From positions 1 through 35,007 of the forward strand of contig NZ_CALWOJ010000013.1 in the NCBI RefSeq assembly GCF_944383115.1: DNA of 35,007 nt, given 5' to 3'. This DNA comes from an uncultured Flavonifractor sp. (lineage in GTDB: Bacteria > Bacillota > Clostridia > Oscillospirales > Oscillospiraceae). The notes under the pieces were generated by a model. The model was not told the origin of the DNA and searched no databases. It worked only from the letters and a program-made list of their open reading frames with translations. This document shows, in pieces, positions 16,300 through 25,207 of the stretch. A program made the position numbers and the translations under genes. The first letter of the stretch is position 1. The number at the start of each line of letters is the position of its first letter.

Positions 16300-17663
16300 G
16301 TACCCCCCGGTTGCTGCTGTGCGCCCCCGCCAGCGGAGGGGGCAAGACCACCGTGACCTGCGCCCTTTTGCAGGCCCTGGTGGATGGAAGAATCAATCCC
16401 GTGGCCTTCAAGTGTGGCCCCGACTACATTGACCCCATGTTCCACAGCAAGGTCATCGGGGCCAAGAGCCGCAATCTGGATCTGTTCTTCCTGGGGGAGG
16501 ACAAAACCCGGTATCTGCTGGAGCGCGGCAGCGCCGGGGCAGGCCTGGCCCTCATCGAGGGGGTCATGGGCTACTACGACGGCATCGCCATGAGCCATGA
16601 GGCCAGCGCCTATCACCTGGCCAAAGCCACCCACACCCCGGCGGTGCTGGTGGCCGACGGCCGGGGCAGCGCCCTCACCCTGTCCGCCGTGATCCACGGC
16701 CTGAAAACCTTCCGGCCGGACAGCGGCATCCAGGGCGTGATTTTGAACCGGGTGTCCCCCATGCTCTACCCCCGGCTGAAGGAGTGTATCGAAGGGGAGA
16801 CAGGTGTAAAGGTATATGGCTTTCTGCCACCTCTGCCCGACTGCGCGTTGGAGAGCCGACACCTGGGCCTGGTCACCGCCGACGAGGTGGCGGGCCTGAA
16901 GGAGAAGCTCCACAAGCTGGCCGCCCAGGCGGAGAAAACTATTGATCTGGACGGCCTGCTGGCCCTGGCCGCCTCCGCCCCCGACCTGAACGCCGGACCT
17001 CCGACCCTGCCGGAGCCGGTGGAGGGAGTGCCGGTGATCGCCGTGGCCCGGGACAAGGCCTTTTGCTTCTACTATGCCGACGGCCTGGAGCTGCTGGAGC
17101 AGCTGGGGGCCAGGCTGGTAGAATTCTCCCCCCTGGAGGATGAAAATCTGCCGAAAGGCGCCTGCGGGCTCTACCTGGGGGGCGGCTACCCGGAGCTGCT
17201 GGCGGAGCAGCTCAGTCAAAATACCGCCATGTTGTCTGCCATCCGGGATGCGGTGGCAAACGGCCTGCCCACCGTGGCTGAGTGCGGCGGCTTTTTGTAT
17301 CTGCATGAAACCTTAGCGGATGCCAATGGAACTGATTGGCCTATGGCGGGGGTCATCCCCGGCAGGGCCTGGAATACCGGCAAGCTGGGCCGGTTCGGCT
17401 ATGTGACCCTCACCGCCCGGACAAGCGGCCTGCTGTGTCGGGCGGGGGAAGAGCTGCCCGCCCACGAGTTCCACTACTGGGACAGCCAGCACCCCGGCGA
17501 CAGCTTCCGGGCCCAGAAGCCGTTGAGCAATCGCGGGTGGGACTGCGGTGTTCATGCGCCTACGCTGTACGCCGGTTTTCCCCACTTTCATTTCTGGGCC
17601 AGAGTTGAGATGGCCCGCAATTTCGTGGCGGCGGCACGCCGCCGACAGGAGGCATTGCTATGA
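16296..17663 (+). CDS. cbiA: Cobyrinate a,c-diamide synthase
   Basis: ATP- and glutamine-dependent amidation of the a and c side chains. The 455-residue protein has an N-terminal P-loop APASGGGKTTVTCAL, the KCGPDYIDPMFH substrate block and EGVMGYYDG, then a C-terminal class I glutamine amidotransferase domain with catalytic Cys about 330 in VAECGGFLYL and a late His in PHFHFWA. ATG 16296 overlaps the cbiET stop; upstream in-frame ATG 16269 lies inside cbiET. Length is normal. Confidence 0.95.
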   Translation: MSTPRLLLCAPASGGGKTTVTCALLQALVDGRINPVAFKCGPDYIDPMFHSKVIGAKSRNLDLFFLGEDKTRYLLERGSAGAGLALIEGVMGYYDGIAMSHEASAYHLAKATHTPAVLVADGRGSALTLSAVIHGLKTFRPDSGIQGVILNRVSPMLYPRLKECIEGETGVKVYGFLPPLPDCALESRHLGLVTADEVAGLKEKLHKLAAQAEKTIDLDGLLALAASAPDLNAGPPTLPEPVEGVPVIAVARDKAFCFYYADGLELLEQLGARLVEFSPLEDENLPKGACGLYLGGGYPELLAEQLSQNTAMLSAIRDAVANGLPTVAECGGFLYLHETLADANGTDWPMAGVIPGRAWNTGKLGRFGYVTLTARTSGLLCRAGEELPAHEFHYWDSQHPGDSFRAQKPLSNRGWDCGVHAPTLYAGFPHFHFWARVEMARNFVAAARRRQEALL

Positions 17664-18718
17664 CGCTGGAAGAAGTGATCCGTTCCATCACCCCCGCCGA
17701 CCAGAACGCGGCGGCCCAGGCCAAGGCCCGCTGGGACTCCATTGCCAAGCCCCTGGGCAGCCTGGGTGCGCTGGAGAGCGCGGTGATCCGCATGGCGGCC
17801 ATCACCGGCACCCCCAACGTGGATATCTCCCGCCGGGCGGTGGTGGTCATGTGCGCCGACAACGGCGTGGTGGCCGACGGGGTCACCCAGACCGGCCAGG
17901 AGGTCACCGCCATTGTGGCGGAGAATATGTCCACCGGCGATACCAGCGTGTGCGCCATGGGACGGGCCGCCGGGGTGGAGATCGTGCCGGTGGACATCGG
18001 CGTGGCCGTTCCTCTCCACGGGGAGCGGATCTTGCAGAAGAACATCCGCCGGGGTACCGCCAACCTGTCCCAGGGTCCCGCCATGACCCGGGAGGAGGCG
18101 GAGCGGGCCATCCTGGTGGGGGTGGAGGTGGCCCGCGACCTGTGTGCCAGCGGCGTACGCCTGCTGGGTACCGGCGAGATGGGCATTGGCAACACCACCA
18201 CCTCCTCCGCCGTGGCCTCGGTATTTCTGGATCGTCCGCCGGTGGATATGACCGGCCGGGGGGCGGGATTGTCCAGCGAGGGTTTGGTGCGGAAGATCCG
18301 CGCTATCGAGCAGGGCATCGCCGTCAACAAGCCCGACCCCAGCGATCCGCTGGACGTCCTCCACAAGGTGGGCGGCCTGGACCTGGCGGGTCTGGCGGGG
18401 GTGTTCCTGGGCGGGGCCATGTGCCATGTGCCGGTGCTGGTGGACGGCTTTATCTCCTCGGTGGCCGCCCTCATTGCCGCCCGCATCTGTCCCACCTCTA
18501 AGGACTATATGCTGGGTTCCCACGCCTCCGACGAGCCGGCCAGCAAACTGGTGCTGGCCGACCTGGGTCTGGAACCTTTCCTCTACGCCGGTATGCGGCT
18601 GGGGGAGGGTACCGGCGCGGTGGCGGTGATGCCCCTGCTGGATATGGGCCTTGCGGTGTATCGGGAGATGACCACCTTTGAGGCCACGGATATTGAGGCG
18701 TACCAGCCCTTGACCTGA
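17660..18718 (+). CDS. cobT: Nicotinate-nucleotide--dimethylbenzimidazole phosphoribosyltransferase
   Basis: Activates the lower-ligand base to its alpha-ribotide. The 352-residue protein has the N-terminal AKARWDSIAKPLGSLGALE, the CADNGVVADGVTQTGQEVT block, TGEMGIGNTTTSSAV and the terminal RLGEGTGAVAVMPLL with the conserved catalytic Glu. ATG 17660 overlaps the cbiA stop. No dimethylbenzimidazole synthesis gene (bluB or bza) is in the window, so the actual base attached could be DMB taken from outside or another benzimidazole or purine. Confidence 0.95.
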   Translation: MTLEEVIRSITPADQNAAAQAKARWDSIAKPLGSLGALESAVIRMAAITGTPNVDISRRAVVVMCADNGVVADGVTQTGQEVTAIVAENMSTGDTSVCAMGRAAGVEIVPVDIGVAVPLHGERILQKNIRRGTANLSQGPAMTREEAERAILVGVEVARDLCASGVRLLGTGEMGIGNTTTSSAVASVFLDRPPVDMTGRGAGLSSEGLVRKIRAIEQGIAVNKPDPSDPLDVLHKVGGLDLAGLAGVFLGGAMCHVPVLVDGFISSVAALIAARICPTSKDYMLGSHASDEPASKLVLADLGLEPFLYAGMRLGEGTGAVAVMPLLDMGLAVYREMTTFEATDIEAYQPLT

Positions 18719-18720
18719 GA

Positions 18721-18747
18721 CGGGCGACCATAAAGGTCGCCCCTACG
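18721..18747 (-). repeat. 27-bp palindromic repeat, copy 2 (inverted)
   Basis: Reverse complement of copy 1 (11844-11870) with a single difference in the loop (TTTATGG versus TTTACGG). Arms GGGCGACC/GGTCGCCC form a hairpin. It starts two bases after the cobT stop and fills the only sizeable gap in this part of the operon. Confidence 0.85.
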
Positions 18748-18763
18748 AAATGGAGAATACGTT

Positions 18764-19285
18764 ATGCTGATCTTAGTCTCCGGCGGGTCGGGCAGCGGCA
18801 AGTCGGAATTTGCCGAATCGCTGGTGACCGCCTCCGGACGGAAGAACAGAATTTACCTGGCCACCATGCGGGTATGGGACGCCGAGAGCGCCCGCCGGGT
18901 GGAGCGCCACCGGCAGATGCGCGCCGGTAAGGGGTTTGCCACGGTGGAATGCCCCGCGGGCCTGGAGCGGCGGGACGTGCCGGAGGGGGCTGCGGTGCTG
19001 CTGGAGGATCTGTCCAACCTGTGGGCCAATGAGTATTTCTCCCCGGAGGGGGGAGAAGGGGGCTTTGACCGGGTGCTGGCCGGGGTGGAGCAAGTGGCCG
19101 CACGGGCGGGGCTGTTGGTGGTGGTCACCAACGAACTGTGTTCCGACGGCATGGATTATGACCCGGCCACCCTGGCCTGGCTGGAGGGGCTGGCCGGTTT
19201 GAACCGGGCCATCGCCGCAAAAGCGGATCAGGTTTACGAAGTGGTGTGCGGTATCCCGGTGGCGTGGAAAGGAGAACGTGTGTGA
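18764..19285 (+). CDS. cobU: Adenosylcobinamide kinase / adenosylcobinamide-phosphate guanylyltransferase
   Basis: Phosphorylates adenosylcobinamide and transfers GMP to make adenosylcobinamide-GDP. The 173-residue protein has a full P-loop GGSGSGKSEFAE, IYLATMRVWD, and the RRVERHRQMR segment with the His that carries GMP in CobU. The later segment reads VVTNELCSDGMDYDP, where the family usually has NEVGxGIVP, so this region has diverged. ATG 18764 follows GGAG in the gap after the repeat. A second, shorter CobU-like gene lies one gene downstream. Confidence 0.9.
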   Translation: MLILVSGGSGSGKSEFAESLVTASGRKNRIYLATMRVWDAESARRVERHRQMRAGKGFATVECPAGLERRDVPEGAAVLLEDLSNLWANEYFSPEGGEGGFDRVLAGVEQVAARAGLLVVVTNELCSDGMDYDPATLAWLEGLAGLNRAIAAKADQVYEVVCGIPVAWKGERV

Positions 19286-20049
19286 AAAGTCTCATCATTG
19301 CCTTTGCCATGTACTCCAAACTGCCCATGCCCCGGGTGGAGTGGGAGAAGCGGGCCCTGTCCTGGGCCCTGTGCTTCTTTCCACTGGTGGGGGCGGTCAT
19401 CGGCGCCGTGCTGTACGGCTGGATGGCCCTGGCACGGTATCTGGGCGTTGGCCCCGCCTTCTTTGCCGCCTTCGCCCTGCTCATCCCCATCGCCCTCAGC
19501 GGCGGCATCCACCTGGACGGGTTCTGCGACACCTGCGACGCCCTGTCCTCCCACCAGAGCAAGGAGCGCAAGCTGGAGATCCTGAAGGACTCCCACACCG
19601 GGGCCTTCGCCATCATCTGCTGCGCCCTCTATCTGCTGGTGTTCTTCGCCTGCTGGAGTGAAGTGGCGGCAACGGGACGGGCCGCCCTGGTACTGGCTCT
19701 GGGGCCTGCCCTCTCCCGCAGCCTGTCCGGCCTCTTTGCCGTTACGCTGCCCAACGCCAGGGGGACGGGCATGCTGGCCACCTTTACCGACACCATGGAT
19801 ACCGCCAAGGCCCGTGGCGTCATGGTGATCTGGGTGGTGGCCTGCGTGGCCGCCATGCTGTGGCTGGACCTGTGGACCGGCGGCGCCGCCCTGCTGGGGG
19901 CAGGACTGGCCTGCCTGTACTATCGGGTCATGAGCCAGCGGCAGTTTGGAGGGGTTACCGGCGATCTGGCCGGCTTTTTCCTCCAGCTGTGCGAGCTGGC
20001 TATGGTGCTGGCGGCGGTAGTTGCTCAGAAAATCGAGGTGCTGATATGA
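19282..20049 (+). CDS. cobS: Adenosylcobinamide-GDP ribazoletransferase (cobalamin synthase)
   Basis: Membrane enzyme joining adenosylcobinamide-GDP and alpha-ribazole (phosphate). The 255-residue protein has multiple hydrophobic helices and the metal-binding family motif GGIHLDGFCDTCDALSSHQ followed by LEILKDSHTGAFA. The N-terminus AFAMYSKLPMPRVEW is typical. The GTG start at 19282 overlaps the cobU stop (GTGA); in-frame ATG 19246 lies inside cobU. Complete length. Confidence 0.94.
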   Translation: MKSLIIAFAMYSKLPMPRVEWEKRALSWALCFFPLVGAVIGAVLYGWMALARYLGVGPAFFAAFALLIPIALSGGIHLDGFCDTCDALSSHQSKERKLEILKDSHTGAFAIICCALYLLVFFACWSEVAATGRAALVLALGPALSRSLSGLFAVTLPNARGTGMLATFTDTMDTAKARGVMVIWVVACVAAMLWLDLWTGGAALLGAGLACLYYRVMSQRQFGGVTGDLAGFFLQLCELAMVLAAVVAQKIEVLI

Positions 20050-20402
20050 TCCTCATCATCGGCGGTGCGGGCCAGGGCAAGCTGGACTATGTGCTGCGAA
20101 AAACGGGATATGGCCCCGACCAGGTGGCCCACACCCCGGAGGAAGCCAAACAAAAACCGGTTTTTGACGGACTGGAGCAGTGGCCCCACCTGGACGAGGG
20201 GGAATTGCTCGCCGCCAACCCGGAGATCATCCTCATCTGCGACGAGGTGGGGTGCGGCGTGGTACCGGTGGACCCGGCCCAGCGGGCCTGGCGGGAGGCC
20301 GTGGGGCGGCTGTGCTGCCGCCTGGCGGCCCGGGCAGGCCGGGTGGAGCGGGTCTTCTGCGGCCTGCCCATGACCCTGAAAGGAGAGACATCATGGAACT
20401 GA
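20046..20402 (+). CDS. Short CobU-family protein (118 residues)
   Basis: A second member of the cobinamide kinase family, only about two-thirds of normal length. The N-terminus has a P-loop-like GGAGQGK, but the usual Ser/Thr after the Lys is Leu. The middle region with the guanylylated His (RxxHR) is missing. The C-terminal half is well kept: CDEVGCGVVPVDPAQRAW matches the CobU NEVGxGIVP segment, and FCGLPMTLKG matches its end. ATG 20046 overlaps the cobS stop (ATGA), and the gene overlaps cobC by 10 bp, so it is tightly embedded and probably translated. It may be kinase-only, an accessory subunit of CobU, or a decaying copy. Confidence 0.72.
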   Translation: MILIIGGAGQGKLDYVLRKTGYGPDQVAHTPEEAKQKPVFDGLEQWPHLDEGELLAANPEIILICDEVGCGVVPVDPAQRAWREAVGRLCCRLAARAGRVERVFCGLPMTLKGETSWN

Positions 20403-20986
20403 TCCTCATCCGGCACGGCACCACCCAGGGCAACCTGGAGAAGCGGTTTGTAGGCGTGCTGGACGTGCCGCTGGCCCCCCAGGGGGAGGAACTGGCCCGG
20501 CGGGTGAGTCCCACCCTGCCCCGAGTGGAGCATATTTACCGCAGCCCGCTGCTGCGGTGCCGTCAGACAGCTCAGTTGCTGTGGCCGGACACGGAAATGA
20601 CGGTGATCCAAGGGCTGCGGGAGACCGACTTCGGCCCCTTTGAGGGGAAGAACCACCAGGAGCTGAAGGACGACCCCCTGTACCAGGCCTGGATCGGCCA
20701 GGGCGACCGGCTGAACTTTGCCGCCATGCCGGTGGGTGAGACCGCCCAGCAGGTGGTGGAGCGGGTGTCTGCCGCCCTGGCAGAGCTGGTGAAAGACGCC
20801 GCTGCCCACGGCTATGAGCGGGTGGGCGTGGTGTCCCACGGCGGGGCGCTGATGGGCTTGCTGTCCAAGTATGGCCGCCCGGAGCGGGAGTATTACGACT
20901 GGATGTGCCCCAACTGCGGCGGGTTTCGGATGGCGCTGGACCCGGACACTCTGGAGCTGACCGTGCTGGAGGAATACAAAGGATGA
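20393..20986 (+). CDS. cobC: Alpha-ribazole phosphatase-like histidine phosphatase
   Basis: Removes the 5'-phosphate of alpha-ribazole phosphate (or adenosylcobalamin phosphate) late in nucleotide-loop assembly. The 197-residue protein is of the phosphoglycerate-mutase superfamily: LILIRHGTTQGN with catalytic His, IYRSPLLRCRQTAQLL, ETDFGPFEGK and VVSHGGALMG with the second His. ATG 20393 follows AAAGGAGAG with a 5-nt gap and overlaps the preceding gene by 10 bp. The function is assigned mainly by operon context, since this superfamily is broad. Confidence 0.85.
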   Translation: MELILIRHGTTQGNLEKRFVGVLDVPLAPQGEELARRVSPTLPRVEHIYRSPLLRCRQTAQLLWPDTEMTVIQGLRETDFGPFEGKNHQELKDDPLYQAWIGQGDRLNFAAMPVGETAQQVVERVSAALAELVKDAAAHGYERVGVVSHGGALMGLLSKYGRPEREYYDWMCPNCGGFRMALDPDTLELTVLEEYKG

Positions 20987-21960
20987 ACTGGTGGATCGGC
21001 CATCTGACAGCCCTGCTCATCGGTTTCTGCCTGGATCTGCTGCTGGGGGACCCCCACTGGGCCCCCCATCCGGTGCGGGCCATCGGCGCCCTCATCTCGG
21101 CGCTGGAGAAGCTGCTGCGGAAGCTCTTCCCCAAGTCTCACGGTGGTGAGCTGGCAGGGGGCGTGGTGCTGGTGGTCTTCACCCTGACCATCCCCACGGT
21201 TCTGACGGTGCTGCTGCTGTGGGGGTGCCGGCTGATCAATCCCTGGCTGGCCCTGGGGGTGGAGAGCGTGCTGTGCTATCAGCTGCTGGCCACCAGGTCC
21301 CTGGCCGCCGAGAGCCGCAAGGTATACGATGCCCTGAAAACCGGGGATCTGGACAAGGCCCGGTATGCCGTGTCCATGATCGTGGGCCGGGATACCGCCG
21401 CCCTGGATGAGGCCGGCGTGGCCCGGGCCGCGGTGGAGACGGTGGCGGAAAACGCCTCCGACGGGGTAATCGCCCCCCTCATCTTCCTGGCCATCGGCGG
21501 CGCCCCATTGGGGATGTTCTATAAGGCCGCCAATACGATGGACTCCATGGTGGGCTATAAGAACGACAAATACCTGTACTTCGGCCGGGCGGCGGCCAAG
21601 TGGGACGATGTACTCAACTTCATCCCCGCCCGGATCGCCGGAGTCCTCATGTGCCTGGGGGGCGCGGCGGCGGGATACGACGGGAAGAACGCCTGGCGCA
21701 TCTTCCGGCGGGACCGGAAGAACCACAAGTCCCCCAACTCCGCCCACACCGAGGCCGCCTGTGCCGGCGCTCTCCAGCTCCGGCTGGCGGGGCCCAACTG
21801 GTACTTCGGCAAGCTGGTGGAGAAGCCCTACATTGGGGACGATCAGCGGCCCATTGAGCCTCTGGATATCCTGCGCTCCGGCCGGATCTTATACGCCACC
21901 GCCTTTTTTGCCCTGCTGCTCTTCTGCGGGGTGCCCCTGCTGATTTTATTGTTCCCCTGA
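20983..21960 (+). CDS. cbiB: Adenosylcobinamide-phosphate synthase
   Basis: Membrane enzyme attaching aminopropanol (phosphate) to adenosylcobyric acid. The 325-residue protein has the N-terminal LLLGDPHWAPHPVRAIGALI, the central VETVAENASDGVIAPL and YKAANTMDSMVGYKNDKY blocks and several hydrophobic helices. ATG 20983 overlaps the cobC stop (ATGA). Works with the CobD product from the next gene. Confidence 0.94.
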   Translation: MNWWIGHLTALLIGFCLDLLLGDPHWAPHPVRAIGALISALEKLLRKLFPKSHGGELAGGVVLVVFTLTIPTVLTVLLLWGCRLINPWLALGVESVLCYQLLATRSLAAESRKVYDALKTGDLDKARYAVSMIVGRDTAALDEAGVARAAVETVAENASDGVIAPLIFLAIGGAPLGMFYKAANTMDSMVGYKNDKYLYFGRAAAKWDDVLNFIPARIAGVLMCLGGAAAGYDGKNAWRIFRRDRKNHKSPNSAHTEAACAGALQLRLAGPNWYFGKLVEKPYIGDDQRPIEPLDILRSGRILYATAFFALLLFCGVPLLILLFP

Positions 21961-21999
21961 GGGCGGATGCCTACAAGGTCTACGAAAAGGAGCGTTGTT

Positions 22000-23055
22000 A
22001 TGCCAGTCTACACCCACGGCGGGGATATCCGCACCGCCCAGGCCGCCTACGGCGGGGCGGTCCTGGACTTTTCCGCCAACCTGAACCCTCTGGGGATGCC
22101 TGCCGCTGTGCGGGAGGCCGCCCGGCAGGCGGCGGACCAGTCGGCCCCCTATCCCGACCCACTGTGCCGGGATTTGCGGCAGGCCATTGCCGCCCACGAT
22201 GGGGTGGGGGAGGAGCAGGTGGTGTGCGGCAATGGGGCCGCCGACCTGATCTTCCGGCTGGCCTTTGCGCTGAGACCCCGAAAGGCTCTGGTCACTGCCC
22301 CCACCTTCTCCGAGTATGAGCAGGCCCTCGCCTGCGTGGGCTGTGAGGTGGCGCGGTACGCCCTGGATCAGAACAAAAACTTCGACCTGGATGCGGGCTT
22401 CCTGGATGCCATCGGGCCGGATGTGAATCTGGTGTTCCTCTGTACCCCCAATAACCCCACCGGGCGACTGATCGGTGAGGATCTGCTGCTGGCCATCGCC
22501 CGGCGGTGCGGTGCGGTAGGCGCGGTGCTGGCGGTGGACGAGTGCTTCCTGCCTCTGGCCGCCGGTGGGCCGGGGCTGGCCCCCTGGCTGGAGGACTACC
22601 CCAACCTGGTGCTGCTGCGGGCCTTCACCAAGAGCTACGCTATGGCGGGGCTGCGGCTGGGCTACTGCCTGACGGCCAACCGGGGGCTGCGGGAGGCCCT
22701 GGGTAAATTCGCCCAGCCCTGGAGCGTCTCCACCCCCGCCCAGGCGGCGGGCGTGGCCGCCCTCACCCGCTGCCCCCACTGGGCGGCGGAGGGGCGTACC
22801 CTGGTGGAGGAAGCCCGGCCCAAGCTGTCCGCCGGGCTGGAGCAGGCGGGCTGCACCGTGGTTCCCGGACAGGCCAATTACCTCCTGTTCCAGCTGCCCG
22901 GCGTGGCAGATCTGAAAGAGAGACTGCTGGCGCGTGGCGTGCTGATCCGCTCCTGCGCCAACTACCACGGCCTGGGCCCGGACTGGTACCGGGTGTGTAT
23001 CCGGAGCGAGAGAGAAAACCAGCGGCTGCTGGCCGCCCTCAGGGAGGTGCTGTAA
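22000..23055 (+). CDS. cobD: Threonine-phosphate decarboxylase-type aminotransferase
   Basis: PLP enzyme making aminopropanol phosphate from threonine phosphate for CbiB. The 351-residue protein starts [18 protein letters not shown] and has the fold-type I marks [24 protein letters not shown], and the PLP-binding Lys about 211 in [18 protein letters not shown] 22000 is chosen because AAAGGAG lies about 8 bases upstream; in-frame ATG 21967 lies 7 bp after the cbiB stop with no ribosome site. Sequence alone does not fully exclude a histidinol-phosphate aminotransferase, but context favours CobD. Confidence 0.9.
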   Translation: MPVYTHGGDIRTAQAAYGGAVLDFSANLNPLGMPAAVREAARQAADQSAPYPDPLCRDLRQAIAAHDGVGEEQVVCGNGAADLIFRLAFALRPRKALVTAPTFSEYEQALACVGCEVARYALDQNKNFDLDAGFLDAIGPDVNLVFLCTPNNPTGRLIGEDLLLAIARRCGAVGAVLAVDECFLPLAAGGPGLAPWLEDYPNLVLLRAFTKSYAMAGLRLGYCLTANRGLREALGKFAQPWSVSTPAQAAGVAALTRCPHWAAEGRTLVEEARPKLSAGLEQAGCTVVPGQANYLLFQLPGVADLKERLLARGVLIRSCANYHGLGPDWYRVCIRSERENQRLLAALREVL

Positions 23056-24551
23056 TGGCAAAAGCGATCATGATTCAGGGTACCGCCTCCAATGCCGGCA
23101 AGTCCCTGCTGGCGGCGGGGCTGTGCCGTATCTTCAAACAGGACGGCTACAAGGTGGCCCCCTTCAAGTCCCAGAACATGGCCCTCAACTCCGCCATCAC
23201 CCCCGACGGGCTGGAGATGGGCCGCGCCCAGGTCATGCAGGCCGAGGCGGCGGGGGTGGCTCCCGACGTGCGGATGAACCCCATCCTCCTCAAGCCCACC
23301 AGCGACGTGGGCTCCCAGGTCATCGTCAACGGGATTCCCCGGGGTACTATGAAGGCGGGAGATTACTTTAAGTATAAGAAAAATCTCGTTCCCGACGTGA
23401 TGGAGGCCTATTCCTCCCTGGCGGCGGAGTATGATATCATCGTCATCGAGGGGGCGGGCAGCCCGGCGGAGATCAACCTGAAAGAGGATGATATCGTCAA
23501 CATGGGCATGGCCCGCATGGCAAAGGCCCCCGTGCTGCTGTGCGGCGACATCGACCGGGGAGGTGTGTTCGCCTCCCTCTACGGCACGGTGAAGCTGCTC
23601 TCCCCCGATGAGCAGGACCTGATAAAGGGCCTCATCATCAACAAGTTCCGGGGGGATGTGGAGATACTCCGCCCCGGCCTCACCCAGCTGGAGGAACTGG
23701 CGGGCAAGCCGGTGTTGGGCGTGGTACCCATGCTGGAGGTGGACGTGGACGACGAGGACTCCCTGTCCGCCCGATTGTCCAGATCCGATAAAGTGGGCCT
23801 GGTGGACATGGCGGTGATCCGCCTGCCCCGGCTCAGCAATTTTACCGATTTCAACCCCCTGGAGCGGATGGAGGAGGTCTCCCTCCGCTATGTGGGGAGC
23901 GCGGGAGAGCTGGGCCACCCCGACCTCATCATCCTGCCCGGCACCAAGAATACGATGGACGATCTGCGCTGGCTGCGACAGAGCGGCCTGGAAAGCGCCA
24001 TTTTGAAGCACGCCGCCAAAGGCGGCGCGGTGGTGGGCATCTGCGGCGGCTATCAGATGCTGGGCCGTACCGTCTCCGACCCGGACGGGGTGGAGGGGGG
24101 TGGCACCCTGGCAGGGCTGGGCCTGCTGCCCGCCCAGACCGTGTTCCAGGGGGAGAAGACCCGAACCCGGGTGGCCGGTACCTTTGCCGCCCCCGAGGGT
24201 ATCTTCTCCCAACTGGCGGGCGTGGCCTTTGAGGGCTACGAGATCCACATGGGGAAAACCCAGTGCGACGCCCCGCCGCTGGTGAGCTTTACCACCCAGA
24301 CCGGGGAGGCACACACCGACGGCCTCAGCAACCGCAACGTGTGGGGCTGCTACGTCCACGGCATCTTTGACAAGGCCGGCGTGGCCGAGGCCCTTGTGAA
24401 CGCCCTGATGAAGGCCAAGGGTCTGGAGGGCCAGGCTGCCAGCGTGGACTGGCAGGAGTATGCCCAGCGGCAGTATGACAAGCTGGCGGACGGCCTGCGC
24501 GCCAGTCTGGACATGGAGCGGATCTACCGCATCCTGAACGGGGAGGAATGA
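23055..24551 (+). CDS. cbiP: Cobyric acid synthase
   Basis: Amidates side chains b, d, e and g using glutamine and ATP. The 498-residue protein has the N-terminal [19 protein letters not shown] nucleotide-binding block, [37 protein letters not shown], and a C-terminal glutamine amidotransferase domain with Cys about 330 in [11 protein letters not shown] and the terminal GCYVHGIFD. The ATG shares one base with the cobD TAA (TAATG). Full length. Confidence 0.96.
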   Translation: MAKAIMIQGTASNAGKSLLAAGLCRIFKQDGYKVAPFKSQNMALNSAITPDGLEMGRAQVMQAEAAGVAPDVRMNPILLKPTSDVGSQVIVNGIPRGTMKAGDYFKYKKNLVPDVMEAYSSLAAEYDIIVIEGAGSPAEINLKEDDIVNMGMARMAKAPVLLCGDIDRGGVFASLYGTVKLLSPDEQDLIKGLIINKFRGDVEILRPGLTQLEELAGKPVLGVVPMLEVDVDDEDSLSARLSRSDKVGLVDMAVIRLPRLSNFTDFNPLERMEEVSLRYVGSAGELGHPDLIILPGTKNTMDDLRWLRQSGLESAILKHAAKGGAVVGICGGYQMLGRTVSDPDGVEGGGTLAGLGLLPAQTVFQGEKTRTRVAGTFAAPEGIFSQLAGVAFEGYEIHMGKTQCDAPPLVSFTTQTGEAHTDGLSNRNVWGCYVHGIFDKAGVAEALVNALMKAKGLEGQAASVDWQEYAQRQYDKLADGLRASLDMERIYRILNGEE

Positions 24552-24554
24552 CCC

Positions 24555-25202
24555 ATGAAAAAAATCGAGTTGCAGCGGGTGGCTCCCGCCGACATTGAGG
24601 CCAGAAGTATGGAGATCATTGGGGAGGAACTGGGCGACCGGGTATTCCCCGCCGACCAGCTGCCCATCATCAAGCGGGCCATCCACACCAGCGCCGACTT
24701 TGACTATGCCGACAATCTGGTGTTTTCCCCCGGCGCGGTGGCGGCGGGTATCGCCGCCATCAAGGGGGGCTGCACCATCGTCACCGACACCCAGATGGCC
24801 TTCTCCGGGGTCAACAAGAAGGTGCTGGAGAAGTTTGGCGGGAAAGCGGTGTGCTTTATGTCCGACCCCGACGTGGCGGCCGAAGCCAAGGAGCGGGGGG
24901 AGACCCGCGCCACGGTGTCGATGGAGCGGGCGGCCCGTCTGGAAGGCCCTCTGGTGCTGGCCATCGGCAACGCCCCCACCGCCCTGGTGCGGGCCTGTGA
25001 GCTGATGGAGGAGGGCAAAATGGCCCCCGCCCTGGTCATCGGGGCGCCGGTGGGATTTGTGAACGTGGTGGAGAGCAAGGAACTGCTGCTCACCATGAAT
25101 GTGTCTCACATCGTGGCCCGGGGGCGCAAGGGGGGCAGCAACATTGCCGCCGCCATCTGCAACGCCCTGTTATACCAGGCCAGCAACAACGCACGGGAGT
25201 GA
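24555..25202 (+). CDS. cbiC: Cobalt-precorrin-8 methylmutase
   Basis: Moves the methyl group from C11 to C12 to give cobyrinic acid. The 215-residue protein contains the catalytic His about 44 in RAIHTSADFDYADN, the GCTIVTDTQMAFSGVNKK block, and late VGAP-type VIGAPVGFVNVVESKELL and ARGRKGGSNIAAAICNALL. ATG 24555 is three bases after the cbiP stop, with GGGGAGGA upstream. Standard length. Confidence 0.96.
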   Translation: MKKIELQRVAPADIEARSMEIIGEELGDRVFPADQLPIIKRAIHTSADFDYADNLVFSPGAVAAGIAAIKGGCTIVTDTQMAFSGVNKKVLEKFGGKAVCFMSDPDVAAEAKERGETRATVSMERAARLEGPLVLAIGNAPTALVRACELMEEGKMAPALVIGAPVGFVNVVESKELLLTMNVSHIVARGRKGGSNIAAAICNALLYQASNNARE

Positions 25203-25207
25203 AAGAT

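Noticed and set aside
22962-25109. 715-codon open frame on the minus strand across cobD, cbiP and cbiC
   Set aside because: Shadow of three well-supported plus-strand genes, no family motif, and it crosses gene boundaries without its own ribosome site.
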